The notes below the pieces were generated by a model. It did not search any database. It was not told where the DNA came from and saw nothing but the letters and a program-made list of their open reading frames with translations. The position numbers and the translations under genes are program-made. This document shows, piece by piece, positions 1 to 6,812 of a DNA stretch of 9,098 nucleotides (the stretch's first letter is position 1; each line of letters begins with the position of its first letter). The DNA comes from Candidatus Omnitrophota bacterium (lineage in GTDB: Bacteria > Omnitrophota > Koll11 > Zapsychrales > Aceulaceae). The DNA lies in assembly GCA_029931885.1 (NCBI GenBank), contig JAOZRJ010000044.1, positions 1 through 9,098 on the forward strand. Direction: 5' to 3'.

Positions 1-576
1 AACACAGTTACGCCTTTGGACAGCGATAAAATTGAGAGCGTGGGAAAGGTTGCGCCGCATTGTGAAATTAAGATTTTTGATGAAGAAGAAAAAGAATTGG
101 CTTCTGGAGAAATTGGAGAAATTGTAATTCGTGGTTGGATTGTTATGGACGGTTATTATAAGGATCCTGATTTAACTAAGGATCTTATCTGGAATGATTG
201 GTTTCATACGGGGGATTTAGGCCGGTTCGATGAGGAAGGTTTTCTTTATATTGTTGGAAGAAAAAAAGAAATGATTAAAGTGGCGGGACAAATTGTTTAT
301 TCTCCTGAGGTGGAAACAGTTTTGCATAAGCATGAGGCGGTAAGCGAAGTTGCTGTAATTGGTATTCCGGATAAATTGCGAGGAGAAGCGGTTAAGGCAT
401 TTGTTGTTTTAAAAGAAGAGAATAGTCAAAGCCCGGAGGACTTAAGATTTTTTGCTAAGGATCATCTTGCGAATTTTAAAGTTCCTCAAGAAATTGAGAT
501 ATTAAAAGAATTGCCAAAAAATAGAACTGGAAAAATAGATAAAGAAGCTTTAAAGGCTTTAAAGAAAGGAATTTAA
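1..576 (+). CDS. Acyl-CoA/acyl-ACP ligase (AMP-dependent synthetase), C-terminal part
   Basis: This is the last 191 residues of an ANL-superfamily adenylating enzyme; the reading frame is open at base 1, so the N-terminal two thirds (P-loop and most of the acyl pocket) lie upstream. These enzymes activate a carboxylate as acyl-AMP and transfer it to CoA or an acyl carrier. Visible core motifs are the MDGYY stretch (residues 49-53 of the fragment), the HTGD motif whose Asp binds the ATP ribose (69-72), the hinge segment GRKKEMIK (87-94), and the A10 motif PKNRTGK with the catalytic lysine at 178. The hinge has Glu-90 where Asp is usual and VAG where many family members have GG, so it is a divergent member. 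It is 2 nt upstream of the phosphorylase, so it is very probably co-transcribed. Substrate chain length cannot be read from this half. A TTG at 16 is not a real start because the conserved fold continues before it. Confidence 0.9.
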   Translation, partial: NTVTPLDSDKIESVGKVAPHCEIKIFDEEEKELASGEIGEIVIRGWIVMDGYYKDPDLTKDLIWNDWFHTGDLGRFDEEGFLYIVGRKKEMIKVAGQIVYSPEVETVLHKHEAVSEVAVIGIPDKLRGEAVKAFVVLKEENSQSPEDLRFFAKDHLANFKVPQEIEILKELPKNRTGKIDKEALKALKKGI

Positions 577-578
577 TT

Positions 579-1331
579 ATGGAGGAAATGAAGCGTGATG
601 TTCATATGACAGGAAAAGATTTGATGGGCATGGTTCAGCTTCGCCCGGAAGATATTGGAAAATATGCTATTGTTCCTGGTCCAAAGGAACGGCTGGATAG
701 CTTGTTAAAAAAGATCGAAAATCCTATTAAGAATTTTACTTTCATGGAATATTCAATGTATACAGGTGAGTATCAGGGCGCAAGAGTCACGGCAGTCAAT
801 GGTGGACGTTTTTCGGCTGATACCGCGATTACAACAGAATTGCTGTGTAATGCAAAGCCGGAATATATGATTCGTATCGGAAGTTGCGGATCATTAACTG
901 AGAACATTAAGATAGGAGACTTGATTGTCGTCGATAGCGCTGTGCGAGGAGATGGGGTGACGCCTTATTATGTTGATAAAGATTTCAAAACCGTTTCAGA
1001 TGTGTTATTAACAAAGGATCTTACAGAAATGGCCAAGGCATCCGGGCAGAATGTTCATATTGGAAAAGTTTGGTCAACAGATGCGATTTTAAGGGAAACC
1101 AGAGAGCATGTTGGCAATGCCGTTTCTCAAGGAGCTGTTGCAGTGGACATGGTTAGTTCTGTTTTCTTAACATTAGCACAGCTGCATAACATTAAAGCGT
1201 CTGTTATTTTAGCGGTAAGCGACAATGTTATTTCTGGTGAAATGGGATTTATGGATCCTAATTATTATATGGCTGAAGGTTCTATGATTTCTGTAGTACT
1301 TAATTTAATTAAGAAATTAGAAGGAAAATAA
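579..1331 (+). CDS. Nucleoside phosphorylase, uridine phosphorylase/PNP (PNP_UDP_1) family
   Basis: This 250-residue protein has the usual length for the hexameric nucleoside phosphorylase family, which cleaves a nucleoside with phosphate to a free base and ribose-1-phosphate. Phosphate-contacting positions of E. coli Udp look conserved: Arg-38 after VPGPKE (replacing PGDPER), Arg-99 and Ser-102 in RIGSCGS (98-104). That argues for a phosphorylase rather than a nucleosidase. VSDN (213-216) resembles the purine-type SD motif, so a purine nucleoside is favoured over uridine. The odd point is VDMVSS (189-194): it aligns with EMES of Udp, but the Glu that holds the ribose hydroxyls is Val-192. 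ATG 579 is chosen because AAAGGA (565-570) is well spaced; ATG 588 has GGAGG too close. The isomerase starts 5 nt downstream, so the ribose-1-phosphate product probably feeds it. MTA/5'-deoxyadenosine phosphorylase or an HpnG-like role are candidate functions. The family is secure; the substrate is not known. Confidence 0.85.
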   Translation: MEEMKRDVHMTGKDLMGMVQLRPEDIGKYAIVPGPKERLDSLLKKIENPIKNFTFMEYSMYTGEYQGARVTAVNGGRFSADTAITTELLCNAKPEYMIRIGSCGSLTENIKIGDLIVVDSAVRGDGVTPYYVDKDFKTVSDVLLTKDLTEMAKASGQNVHIGKVWSTDAILRETREHVGNAVSQGAVAVDMVSSVFLTLAQLHNIKASVILAVSDNVISGEMGFMDPNYYMAEGSMISVVLNLIKKLEGK

Positions 1332-1336
1332 CATCG

Positions 1337-2305
1337 ATGAAAGAATCACTTCTTTTTTGGCCGGCGTATTTTAAAAAGGACGTATTATTTGTTCTTGATG
1401 AAACGCTTATTCCTGAAAAAGTAAAATATGTTCAGATTAAAACAGTTGCGCAAGCAGTTAAAGTTATTCGCGATATGAAGACGAGGGCTTTTGGTCAGTT
1501 TTTGGTAGTTTTAAGTACGTTTTTATTAGTTTTAAGGAATAATAAAAAGAGCTCTGATAAAGTTTTAATGCAAAAAATTCAGAAAGCTGCTAAAGCGCTT
1601 AATGCGAGCCGGCCAACGTTTCCTTTTTCTGAGGTGACATCAATGATTTTAGGCTGGCTTCAAAAGGCACAAAAAGAGAGTTTTGACCTTAGACCTTTCT
1701 TAGAAAAGAATATCAATGGATTTTTGGAAGGGATACGTTATCGTCGCTTAGATCGCGTAAAAAGAATAGCGGATGTCGTTAAAAATAATCAAACGGTTTT
1801 AACACATTGTAATGTTTCAGGTGAGCTTGTGATGGCGGCACAAATTTGTAAAGAGCAAGGTAAGGCTGTTCATTTTTTTGCAACAGAAACGCGGCCATAT
1901 TTTCAAGGAGCAAAGCTAACATGTTGGGAGCTTAAAAAGTCAGGATTTGATGTGACATTGGTTGCAGATAATGCTATTGGGACTCTTTTGCGCGACGGTA
2001 TGATTGATTTAGTTATTGTAGGGTCGGATAGATCCTGTGCAAATGGAGATTTTGCAAACAAAATCGGAACTTTACAAATAGCTGTTTTGGCTAAAGAGTT
2101 TGGTGTGCCGTTTTATGTGCTAACTCAGCCATCAAATAAGGTTAAAAGAGGAAAAGATATTCCAATAGAAATTCGAGATGAAGACGAACTTCTTAAGGTT
2201 AAGGGAAAACGTTTTGCACCAAGGGGCGTTAAGGGATTTTATCCGGGATTTGACGTAGTGCCTCGTAAATTTATAACAAAGGCCATTGAAATTGATGTTA
2301 ACTGA
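1337..2305 (+). CDS. MtnA/eIF2B-family aldose-phosphate isomerase (5-substituted ribose-1-phosphate isomerase)
   Basis: This 322-residue protein matches methylthioribose-1-phosphate isomerase (MtnA), which converts 5-substituted ribose-1-phosphate into the ribulose-1-phosphate. It has the LTHCN motif with the proposed catalytic Cys-158, ATETRPYFQGAKLT (182-195), VADNA (209-213), GSDR with catalytic Asp-231, and NGDFANKIGT (236-245). ASRPT (90-94) matches the substrate-binding RPT motif of MtnA. The family's RGAPAIG segment is changed to RAFGQFL (50-56), followed by a strongly hydrophobic helix to about residue 66, and THCN is followed by VSGE rather than TGAL. It is therefore a divergent MtnA and may take a different 5'-substituent. 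A translation initiation factor role is unlikely because the catalytic Cys/Asp pair is intact. AAGGA lies at 1321-1325, 11 nt before the start. Its 3' end overlaps the half-length paralogue. The alternative within the family is ribose-1,5-bisphosphate isomerase, but the full THCN/NGDxANK set points to MtnA. Confidence 0.85.
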   Translation: MKESLLFWPAYFKKDVLFVLDETLIPEKVKYVQIKTVAQAVKVIRDMKTRAFGQFLVVLSTFLLVLRNNKKSSDKVLMQKIQKAAKALNASRPTFPFSEVTSMILGWLQKAQKESFDLRPFLEKNINGFLEGIRYRRLDRVKRIADVVKNNQTVLTHCNVSGELVMAAQICKEQGKAVHFFATETRPYFQGAKLTCWELKKSGFDVTLVADNAIGTLLRDGMIDLVIVGSDRSCANGDFANKIGTLQIAVLAKEFGVPFYVLTQPSNKVKRGKDIPIEIRDEDELLKVKGKRFAPRGVKGFYPGFDVVPRKFITKAIEIDVN

Positions 2306-2789
2306 GAAGAAGAATTCGATTATTTTATTGAATGGAGTTTTTAAAGACTCTTTCCTTGAAATTCTAAAGAAAAGAAATATTAAAAAAGTTTTTGTTTTAG
2401 AAGGGCGTCCATATTTAGATGGGGCAAAAATTTTATGCACAAGGTTATTAAAACATAAGATTCAACCTGTTTTAATTGCTGATAACATGGCAGGATTTCT
2501 GTTTTATAAAGATTTAGTCAAAGAGATATGGATTTCTTATCAAGAAACTAGTAAAAAAAATGTTTTATGCAAAATCGGAGGTCTTATTCTAAGCGTTATG
2601 GCTAAACATCACAAAGTACCCGTTAACGTCTTTCCGTCTGGAAAGAGAAAGAAATATATTGCTGACCCAAAAGAAATCTTTTCATTCAATGGAAAAAGAG
2701 TGGCAGCGAGAAACATAGATGGATTTGTTCCGCTATTGGAAGATGTTCCTAAAAAATACATAACGGAGATTTATACATGCAAAAATTAA
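2295..2789 (+). CDS. Half-length, catalytically dead MtnA/eIF2B paralogue
   Basis: This 164-residue protein corresponds only to the C-terminal Rossmann-like domain of the MtnA/eIF2B family. It aligns with its upstream neighbour from about residue 152 onward: VFVLEGRPYLDGAK (32-45) against the ETRP region, VLIADNMAG (59-67) against VADNAIG, LCKIGGLILSVMAKHHKVPV (91-110) against the ANKIGT region, and DVPKKYIT (150-157) at the end. The N-terminal domain is absent. The catalytic Cys segment LTHCN has become LLNG, and the catalytic GADR motif has become SYQET (81-85). It therefore should not isomerise sugars by the known mechanism. The frame is open and tightly overlaps both neighbours (11 nt upstream, 13 nt downstream), so it is a maintained gene rather than an obvious remnant. 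A non-catalytic partner subunit of the isomerase is a plausible role, by inference. ATG 2295 is preferred to TTG 2286; no strong ribosome-binding site is visible, which suggests translational coupling. Confidence 0.75.
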   Translation: MLTEKKNSIILLNGVFKDSFLEILKKRNIKKVFVLEGRPYLDGAKILCTRLLKHKIQPVLIADNMAGFLFYKDLVKEIWISYQETSKKNVLCKIGGLILSVMAKHHKVPVNVFPSGKRKKYIADPKEIFSFNGKRVAARNIDGFVPLLEDVPKKYITEIYTCKN

Positions 2790-3763
2790 TAAAAGAAATT
2801 ATTGAAATTGGAAAGTTACTTTGGGATAAAGATCTTGCTTCTGGTTTAAATGGAAATATTAGTGTTCGTGTTGATGAGAAAAGTTTTCTCTTAACAGGGC
2901 GTGGAACTTGTTTGGGGCGTTTAAATAAAAAAGATATTGTGCATGTTGATCTAGCGGGTTGCGTTATCGGTAAAGGTGAGGCTTCATCAGAAAATTTGAT
3001 GCATCGGGAAATTTATAAAAGTTTTCCTGATGCAAAAGCTATTATTCATACACATCTAACCTGTGCAAGTGGATACTTTGGCGTTAATGAAACTTTGACC
3101 CCTATTACATTTGAATCCAGGCTTTATCTTGGTGAGATTAAGGCTGTTAATCAAACAACACCTACGGTAACAGACGTTGGTCCGGTTATTGAGGCTTTAA
3201 AGAACAATAACATTATGATGCTTAAATCACATGGATCTTTAGCAATAGGAAAGAATCTTTTTGATTGTTTTTTGCTGACGCAATGTCTTGAGGAGTCCGT
3301 TAAGATGGATGCTATTAGCCGACTTTATCAGAGAGATACTGGAACGAAGAATCACGCGCAAAATTCTGAGAAATCTTCTAGCTCAAAGAAGTTTAAGCTT
3401 TTTTCTCGAGAACAGATTGATGAAATTGTTCGACTTGTTAATAAAGACCAAAAGCTTGCTGAGCTTGGAAAGAGTAGCAGCATGACTATGGATTTAGCGG
3501 TAAAACTTGATGAATGCGGCACGGCATATAGTTTTAAGTTTGAGAACGGAAGAATTATTGATGTCGTAGAGAATGATAATGCTGAATTTGTTGTCTCTGC
3601 ACCTGAAAAAGTATGGAGAGCGGTTTTTGCGAGAGAGATAGATCCTTTTGTGGCTACAACACAAAAGAAAATGAATCTTAAGGGTGATTTTGCCAAGATT
3701 TCAAAATGGTATGCACCATGCAGTCGACTTTTTGAGTTATGGCAGAAAGTAGAAGTTGAATAA
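2777..3763 (+). CDS. Class II aldolase fused to a C-terminal SCP2-like lipid-binding domain
   Basis: Residues 1 to about 186 form a class II aldolase/adducin domain of the fuculose-1-phosphate aldolase type: SGLNGNIS (22-29), LTGRG (39-43), SSEN with probable catalytic Glu-72, and zinc ligands His-91, His-93 (IIHTH) and His-152 (KSHGS). Spacing matches E. coli FucA (Glu73, His92, His94, His155). Such enzymes split a ketose-1-phosphate into DHAP and an aldehyde. A Ser/Lys-rich linker follows (about 188-207), then about 120 residues that resemble SCP2 sterol-carrier domains: MTMDLAVKL, FKFENGRI, a DNAEFVVSAPEKVWRAVF stretch, and IDPFVATTQKKMNLKGDF (288-305), the counterpart of the family's DPxxAxxxGKLKxxGD pattern. 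The total of 328 residues is over 100 longer than a usual aldolase. GGAG at 2765-2768 supports the ATG at 2777, which overlaps the previous gene by 13 nt. The fusion suggests a hydrophobic aldehyde or ketose substrate; that is inference. Confidence 0.85.
   Translation: MQKLIKEIIEIGKLLWDKDLASGLNGNISVRVDEKSFLLTGRGTCLGRLNKKDIVHVDLAGCVIGKGEASSENLMHREIYKSFPDAKAIIHTHLTCASGYFGVNETLTPITFESRLYLGEIKAVNQTTPTVTDVGPVIEALKNNNIMMLKSHGSLAIGKNLFDCFLLTQCLEESVKMDAISRLYQRDTGTKNHAQNSEKSSSSKKFKLFSREQIDEIVRLVNKDQKLAELGKSSSMTMDLAVKLDECGTAYSFKFENGRIIDVVENDNAEFVVSAPEKVWRAVFAREIDPFVATTQKKMNLKGDFAKISKWYAPCSRLFELWQKVEVE
3404..3760 (+). other. SCP2-like domain within the aldolase gene
   Basis: This segment encodes residues 210-328 of the aldolase fusion. 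SCP2 domains form a hydrophobic tunnel that binds sterols, fatty acyl chains or other lipids. The diagnostic features here are alternating hydrophobic strands (residues 236-263), a Trp-containing helix after SAPEK (274-287), and KKMNLKGDFAKISKW (297-311) near the end. It is separated from the zinc aldolase domain by a low-complexity linker encoded at about 3338-3403. The assignment is from pattern recognition only; no alignment score is available. Confidence 0.65.
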
Positions 3764-5247
3764 TGAGTAAGATAAAGCAATATCAATTATTTATTAACGG
3801 TTCTTGGGTCGCCTCTAAAAGCAACAAGGTAATCGATGGCATCAATCCGTCGACAGATGAAGTCGTTGTCCAGATTGCTAGAGGAAATTCTGAAGATACA
3901 GTAAGTGCTATTTCAGCAGCAAAACAGGCCTTTGAAGACGGTACTTGGTCGAGTTTAACAATTAAGGAGCGCGGTCAACGTCTCGTAAGGATTGCTGAAT
4001 TAATTCGAGAGAACGCTAAAGAATTGGCAGAGCTGGAAAGCCAAGGCACTGGAAAAACAATTAAGCATGCAACATTTATTGATGTGCCGACAATCGCAGA
4101 TACTTTTGAATATTTTGGAAAAATTTCAGATGATATTTTTTCTAAGAAGTTAAATATTAATGCGCCTGTTAATAGTAAGGTTTGTTATGAGCCTGTTGGT
4201 GTTGTTGGTGCGATTGCAGCATGGAATTATCCTTTGATCTTTTTCGGATGGAAAGCGGCCCCAGCTTTAATAACTGGTAACAGTGTTGTCTATAAACCAT
4301 CAAGCATTGCAAGCGCGGCTATTATGAGGTTAACCGAGGTTATTCAGGATGTTTTACCTAAAGGCGTTTTAAATGTTGTGACGGGGTCAAGCGAAGTTGG
4401 CCAAGAGCTTGCAAAATCCATTGATGTTGACATGCTAACACTTACAGGCGGAACAAAGACAGGCCAAGAAGTTATGAGGTCTGCTGCTGCGAATACTAAG
4501 AAATTATGCCTTGAACTCGGCGGGAAATCACCCAATATTGTTTTTGCTGACTGTGACATAGATGCGACTATTGGCGGAACAATGTCCGCTATTTTTATGA
4601 ACCAAGGACAAATGTGCGTTGCGGGTTCTCGCTTGTTATTGGAGGATAAAATTTATGATGAGTTTCTCGAGAAGCTTGTTTTAAAAACAAAGCAGTTAAA
4701 AATTGGTAATGCATCAGATTATTCTACAGATTTCGGACCTTTAACAAGTAAGACACACAGAGATTCTGTTTTAGATTTTATTGAGAAAGGCAAAAAAGAG
4801 GGTGCAAAACTTGTTTGTGGGGGAGAAGTACCACAAGGCGATGATTTTGAAAAAGGTGCATTTTTAGAGCCAACAATTTTTAGTGATGTTGATAATTCTA
4901 TGACGATTGCTCAAGAAGAAATTTTTGGGCCGGTCCTAAGCGTCATCAAGTTTTCTAATATAGATCAAGTTGTAAAGATCGCGAATGATAGTAAATATGG
5001 TTTAGCTGCGATGGTTTGGACAAAAGATTTAGAAAAAGCGGAAAATGTTTCGAAACAGCTTCGATGTGGAACAGTATGGATTAATACATACGGAGGGTTT
5101 TATCCTGATGCTCCGTTTGGCGGTTATAAGCAAAGTGGCTTTGGGCGCGAACTGGGAGTTGAAGGACTTTTAGAATATACACAGGCTAAACATATTTGCC
5201 GCGATACGACACCCGGAGGACGTTCGCTCGCTTCATCTTGGTTTTGA
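3763..5247 (+). CDS. NAD(P)-dependent aldehyde dehydrogenase (non-acylating ALDH superfamily)
   Basis: This 494-residue protein has the full length and the complete catalytic set of the ALDH superfamily, which oxidises aldehydes to carboxylic acids. Oxyanion Asn-155 is in AAWNYP (152-157), cofactor Lys-178 in YKPS, the general base Glu-251 in LELGGKSPN (250-258), nucleophile Cys-285 in NQGQMC (280-285), and the EEIFGP motif at 385-390. The C-terminal PFGGYKQSGFGRE motif (451-463) is intact. At the position where NAD-specific enzymes carry Glu (KPAE) this protein has Ser-181 (KPSS), so NADP+ may be accepted; that is tentative. Its ATG shares a base with the aldolase stop (TAATG at 3761-3765), which indicates tight translational coupling. 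The obvious inference is that it oxidises the aldehyde released by the aldolase, and that the ligase at the operon head activates the resulting acid. The family is near certain; the substrate is inferred from context. Confidence 0.93.
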   Translation: MSKIKQYQLFINGSWVASKSNKVIDGINPSTDEVVVQIARGNSEDTVSAISAAKQAFEDGTWSSLTIKERGQRLVRIAELIRENAKELAELESQGTGKTIKHATFIDVPTIADTFEYFGKISDDIFSKKLNINAPVNSKVCYEPVGVVGAIAAWNYPLIFFGWKAAPALITGNSVVYKPSSIASAAIMRLTEVIQDVLPKGVLNVVTGSSEVGQELAKSIDVDMLTLTGGTKTGQEVMRSAAANTKKLCLELGGKSPNIVFADCDIDATIGGTMSAIFMNQGQMCVAGSRLLLEDKIYDEFLEKLVLKTKQLKIGNASDYSTDFGPLTSKTHRDSVLDFIEKGKKEGAKLVCGGEVPQGDDFEKGAFLEPTIFSDVDNSMTIAQEEIFGPVLSVIKFSNIDQVVKIANDSKYGLAAMVWTKDLEKAENVSKQLRCGTVWINTYGGFYPDAPFGGYKQSGFGRELGVEGLLEYTQAKHICRDTTPGGRSLASSWF

Positions 5248-5339
5248 CTAAAAAGCCCTAGAACGGCGATGATATTTTTAATAACAACGATAATAACTAA
5301 ATTTAAGAAAATGAAGAAGTTTTCTGGAAGGAGTAAAAA
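5248..5339 (+). promoter_or_regulatory. Intergenic spacer with strong ribosome-binding site; possible second promoter
   Basis: This is the only non-coding gap above 15 nt in the window and it separates the two gene blocks. It is AT-rich in its second half. GGAAGGAG at 5326-5333, 6 nt before the ATG at 5340, is the strongest Shine-Dalgarno here. A TTGACT overlaps the dehydrogenase stop (5244-5249), but the best -10-like hexamer (TGATAT, 5270-5275) is 20 nt away, so a sigma70 promoter is not convincing. No terminator hairpin is visible. Read-through from block A is therefore possible. Confidence 0.45.
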
Positions 5340-6812
5340 ATGAAAGTTTTATTTTTAACACCGCCTATACCAGGCTGGGTGACGCACGGAGATCATAAAG
5401 CACCAAATCAATATTATGCACAGCTTGCCGCGTATATTAGAGAAAAGAAAGTTGCTGATCCGATTGTTCTAGATTGTAAAGCCCTTGAGCTTAATTATGA
5501 TCAAATGATGGAAGAAGTTAAGAAAATAAATCCCGACGTCGTCGTGATGGGAGATATGTTACACTGTACCGGCGGTTTGGCCATTATTTGGCATTTTAAT
5601 GAAAGCGCCAAGCTTATTAAAGAAGCCTTGCCAGAAACAAAGATTGTTTGTGGAGGCCTTTGGTATTCTGCCATTTATGATAAAGAAATGAAAAAAAGCC
5701 CGCAGATTGATTTTATTATTGCCGGAGAAGGTGAGCTTACCTTAGAAGATCTTCTTAATAATTTGAAAAATAAAACTAAAGAATTTAAAGATATTAATGG
5801 TTTAATTTCACGTGATGATGAAGGTAATGTTTATGCTGGGCCTCATCGCTCATTGATTCCGGATTTGAATGTTTTACCGATGCCGGCATATGATTTATTT
5901 CCTATGGATAAATATGTAGGGCACACTTACTGGAAACCGTTTTGCGAACTGATGACTTCACGCGGATGTCCTGGCGGATGTAATTTTTGCTATGAATGGA
6001 GTCTTTATGATCCGCGCTTTAGTAAAACAGATTTTGTTTCTTGGCGAGGATTTTCTGCACAGCGTATTTGTGATGAGTTTGATCTTCTTGAAAAAGAGTA
6101 TGGGGTAAAAGTGATTGTCATTCAGGATGATGCCTTTAATGTTGATGGAGAGAAAGTAAAAGAATTTTGTGAGGAAAAAATTAAACGGGGTAATCAAATA
6201 AAATGGATTTGTTTAGGGCGCGCTGATGATTGGGCTAATCAATTGGATCTTGTTCCCTTGATGGCAAAATCCGGATTTTTTATGGGTCTTGTTGGTATTG
6301 AGGTTTCTTCCGACGAGGAACTTAAGAGGCTCGGTAAAGGTGTGACCATTGATCAAATTCATAAAACCGTTTCGACGTTTCGGGAGAATAATGTGGCCAC
6401 TGTTGGAACAGTGTTGATTGGGCTCGAAAATGATGATGAGGCTGCAATAAAGAAGCGTCTTGAGGTGGCTGAGAGAATTGATCCTGATATCTTAGCACTT
6501 GATTATGTGATTCCTGTTCCTGGTTCTCAACCGTGGAGCAAAGCAATTGCCAATGGATGGATTGATCCGGATAGTATTAATTTAAAGGTTTGGGATTTTC
6601 ATCAGCCAGTTGTACCTACAAAGCACTTAAAGGTGGAAGATGTCGGCCGTTTAGGCAGCTGGTGCATGAGAGAGTTTTATTCGAAACCAGAGAGAATTCA
6701 TCGAATCATGGAAAGTGAATATGATGATCTTGCAAAGTTGTGTGTTAAGGATTTCATGAATAATATTTCAAAATTCGAAGCTGTTTCGAAAGGAGAATCA
6801 ACACATGTCTGA
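5340..6812 (+). CDS. B12-binding-domain radical SAM protein, BchE-like
   Basis: This 490-residue protein has a cobalamin-binding Rossmann domain (about 1-140) followed by a radical SAM barrel. The N-terminus MKVLFLTPP and the AGEGELTLEDL stretch (128-138) are typical of the BchE/class B methyltransferase architecture. The [4Fe-4S] cluster motif is RGCPGGCNFC, giving Cys-210, Cys-214 and Cys-217 in CxxxCxxC. IQDDAFNVD (261-269) and GIEVSSDEELKRLGKG (319-334) are standard barrel motifs of this group. The base-off His motif DxHxxG is not exact: GDMLHCTG (71-78) has the His one residue late, as is often the case in BchE-like proteins. Possible chemistries are C-methylation of an unactivated carbon, oxidative cyclisation, or another rearrangement, with 5'-deoxyadenosine as by-product. 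It overlaps the small PCP_red-like gene by 8 nt, so the two are coupled. No other bacteriochlorophyll genes are visible, so I do not call it BchE. Confidence 0.88.
   Translation: MKVLFLTPPIPGWVTHGDHKAPNQYYAQLAAYIREKKVADPIVLDCKALELNYDQMMEEVKKINPDVVVMGDMLHCTGGLAIIWHFNESAKLIKEALPETKIVCGGLWYSAIYDKEMKKSPQIDFIIAGEGELTLEDLLNNLKNKTKEFKDINGLISRDDEGNVYAGPHRSLIPDLNVLPMPAYDLFPMDKYVGHTYWKPFCELMTSRGCPGGCNFCYEWSLYDPRFSKTDFVSWRGFSAQRICDEFDLLEKEYGVKVIVIQDDAFNVDGEKVKEFCEEKIKRGNQIKWICLGRADDWANQLDLVPLMAKSGFFMGLVGIEVSSDEELKRLGKGVTIDQIHKTVSTFRENNVATVGTVLIGLENDDEAAIKKRLEVAERIDPDILALDYVIPVPGSQPWSKAIANGWIDPDSINLKVWDFHQPVVPTKHLKVEDVGRLGSWCMREFYSKPERIHRIMESEYDDLAKLCVKDFMNNISKFEAVSKGESTHV

Noticed and set aside
16..18. 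TTG as a start codon for the ligase fragment
   Set aside because: The frame is open to base 1 and the encoded segment is the middle of an adenylation domain, so this is an internal codon of a gene that begins upstream.
579..1331. Uridine phosphorylase for pyrimidine salvage
   Set aside because: The VSDN motif is purine-type, the EMES motif is lost, and the neighbours do not include deoxyribose or pyrimidine salvage genes.
2286..2288. TTG start for the half-length MtnA/eIF2B paralogue
   Set aside because: An in-frame ATG lies three codons later at 2295, and neither position has a strong Shine-Dalgarno that would favour TTG.
2132..2440. Minus-strand open frame of 102 codons
   Set aside because: It lies antisense across the junction of two recognisable genes, and its Phe/Lys/Ser-rich product shows no domain.
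1337..2789. Translation initiation factor eIF2B subunits
   Set aside because: The longer protein has the complete MtnA catalytic Cys/Asp set and the neighbours are small-molecule enzymes, so a metabolic isomerase fits better.
3288..3485. 65-codon plus-strand frame inside the aldolase gene
   Set aside because: It is out of frame with a clear domain-bearing gene and has no own ribosome-binding site.
3352..3786. Minus-strand open frame of 144 codons
   Set aside because: It is antisense to the SCP2-like part of the aldolase gene and gives a low-complexity product with no recognisable motif.
5244..5275. Sigma70 promoter (TTGACT with TGATAT)
   Set aside because: The spacer is 20 nt and the -10 hexamer is poor; I mention it in the intergenic entry but do not call it a promoter.
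5340..6812. True BchE (anaerobic Mg-protoporphyrin ester cyclase)
   Set aside because: Only the architecture matches; no other bacteriochlorophyll genes are in the window and the neighbours point to lipid or polyketide chemistry.
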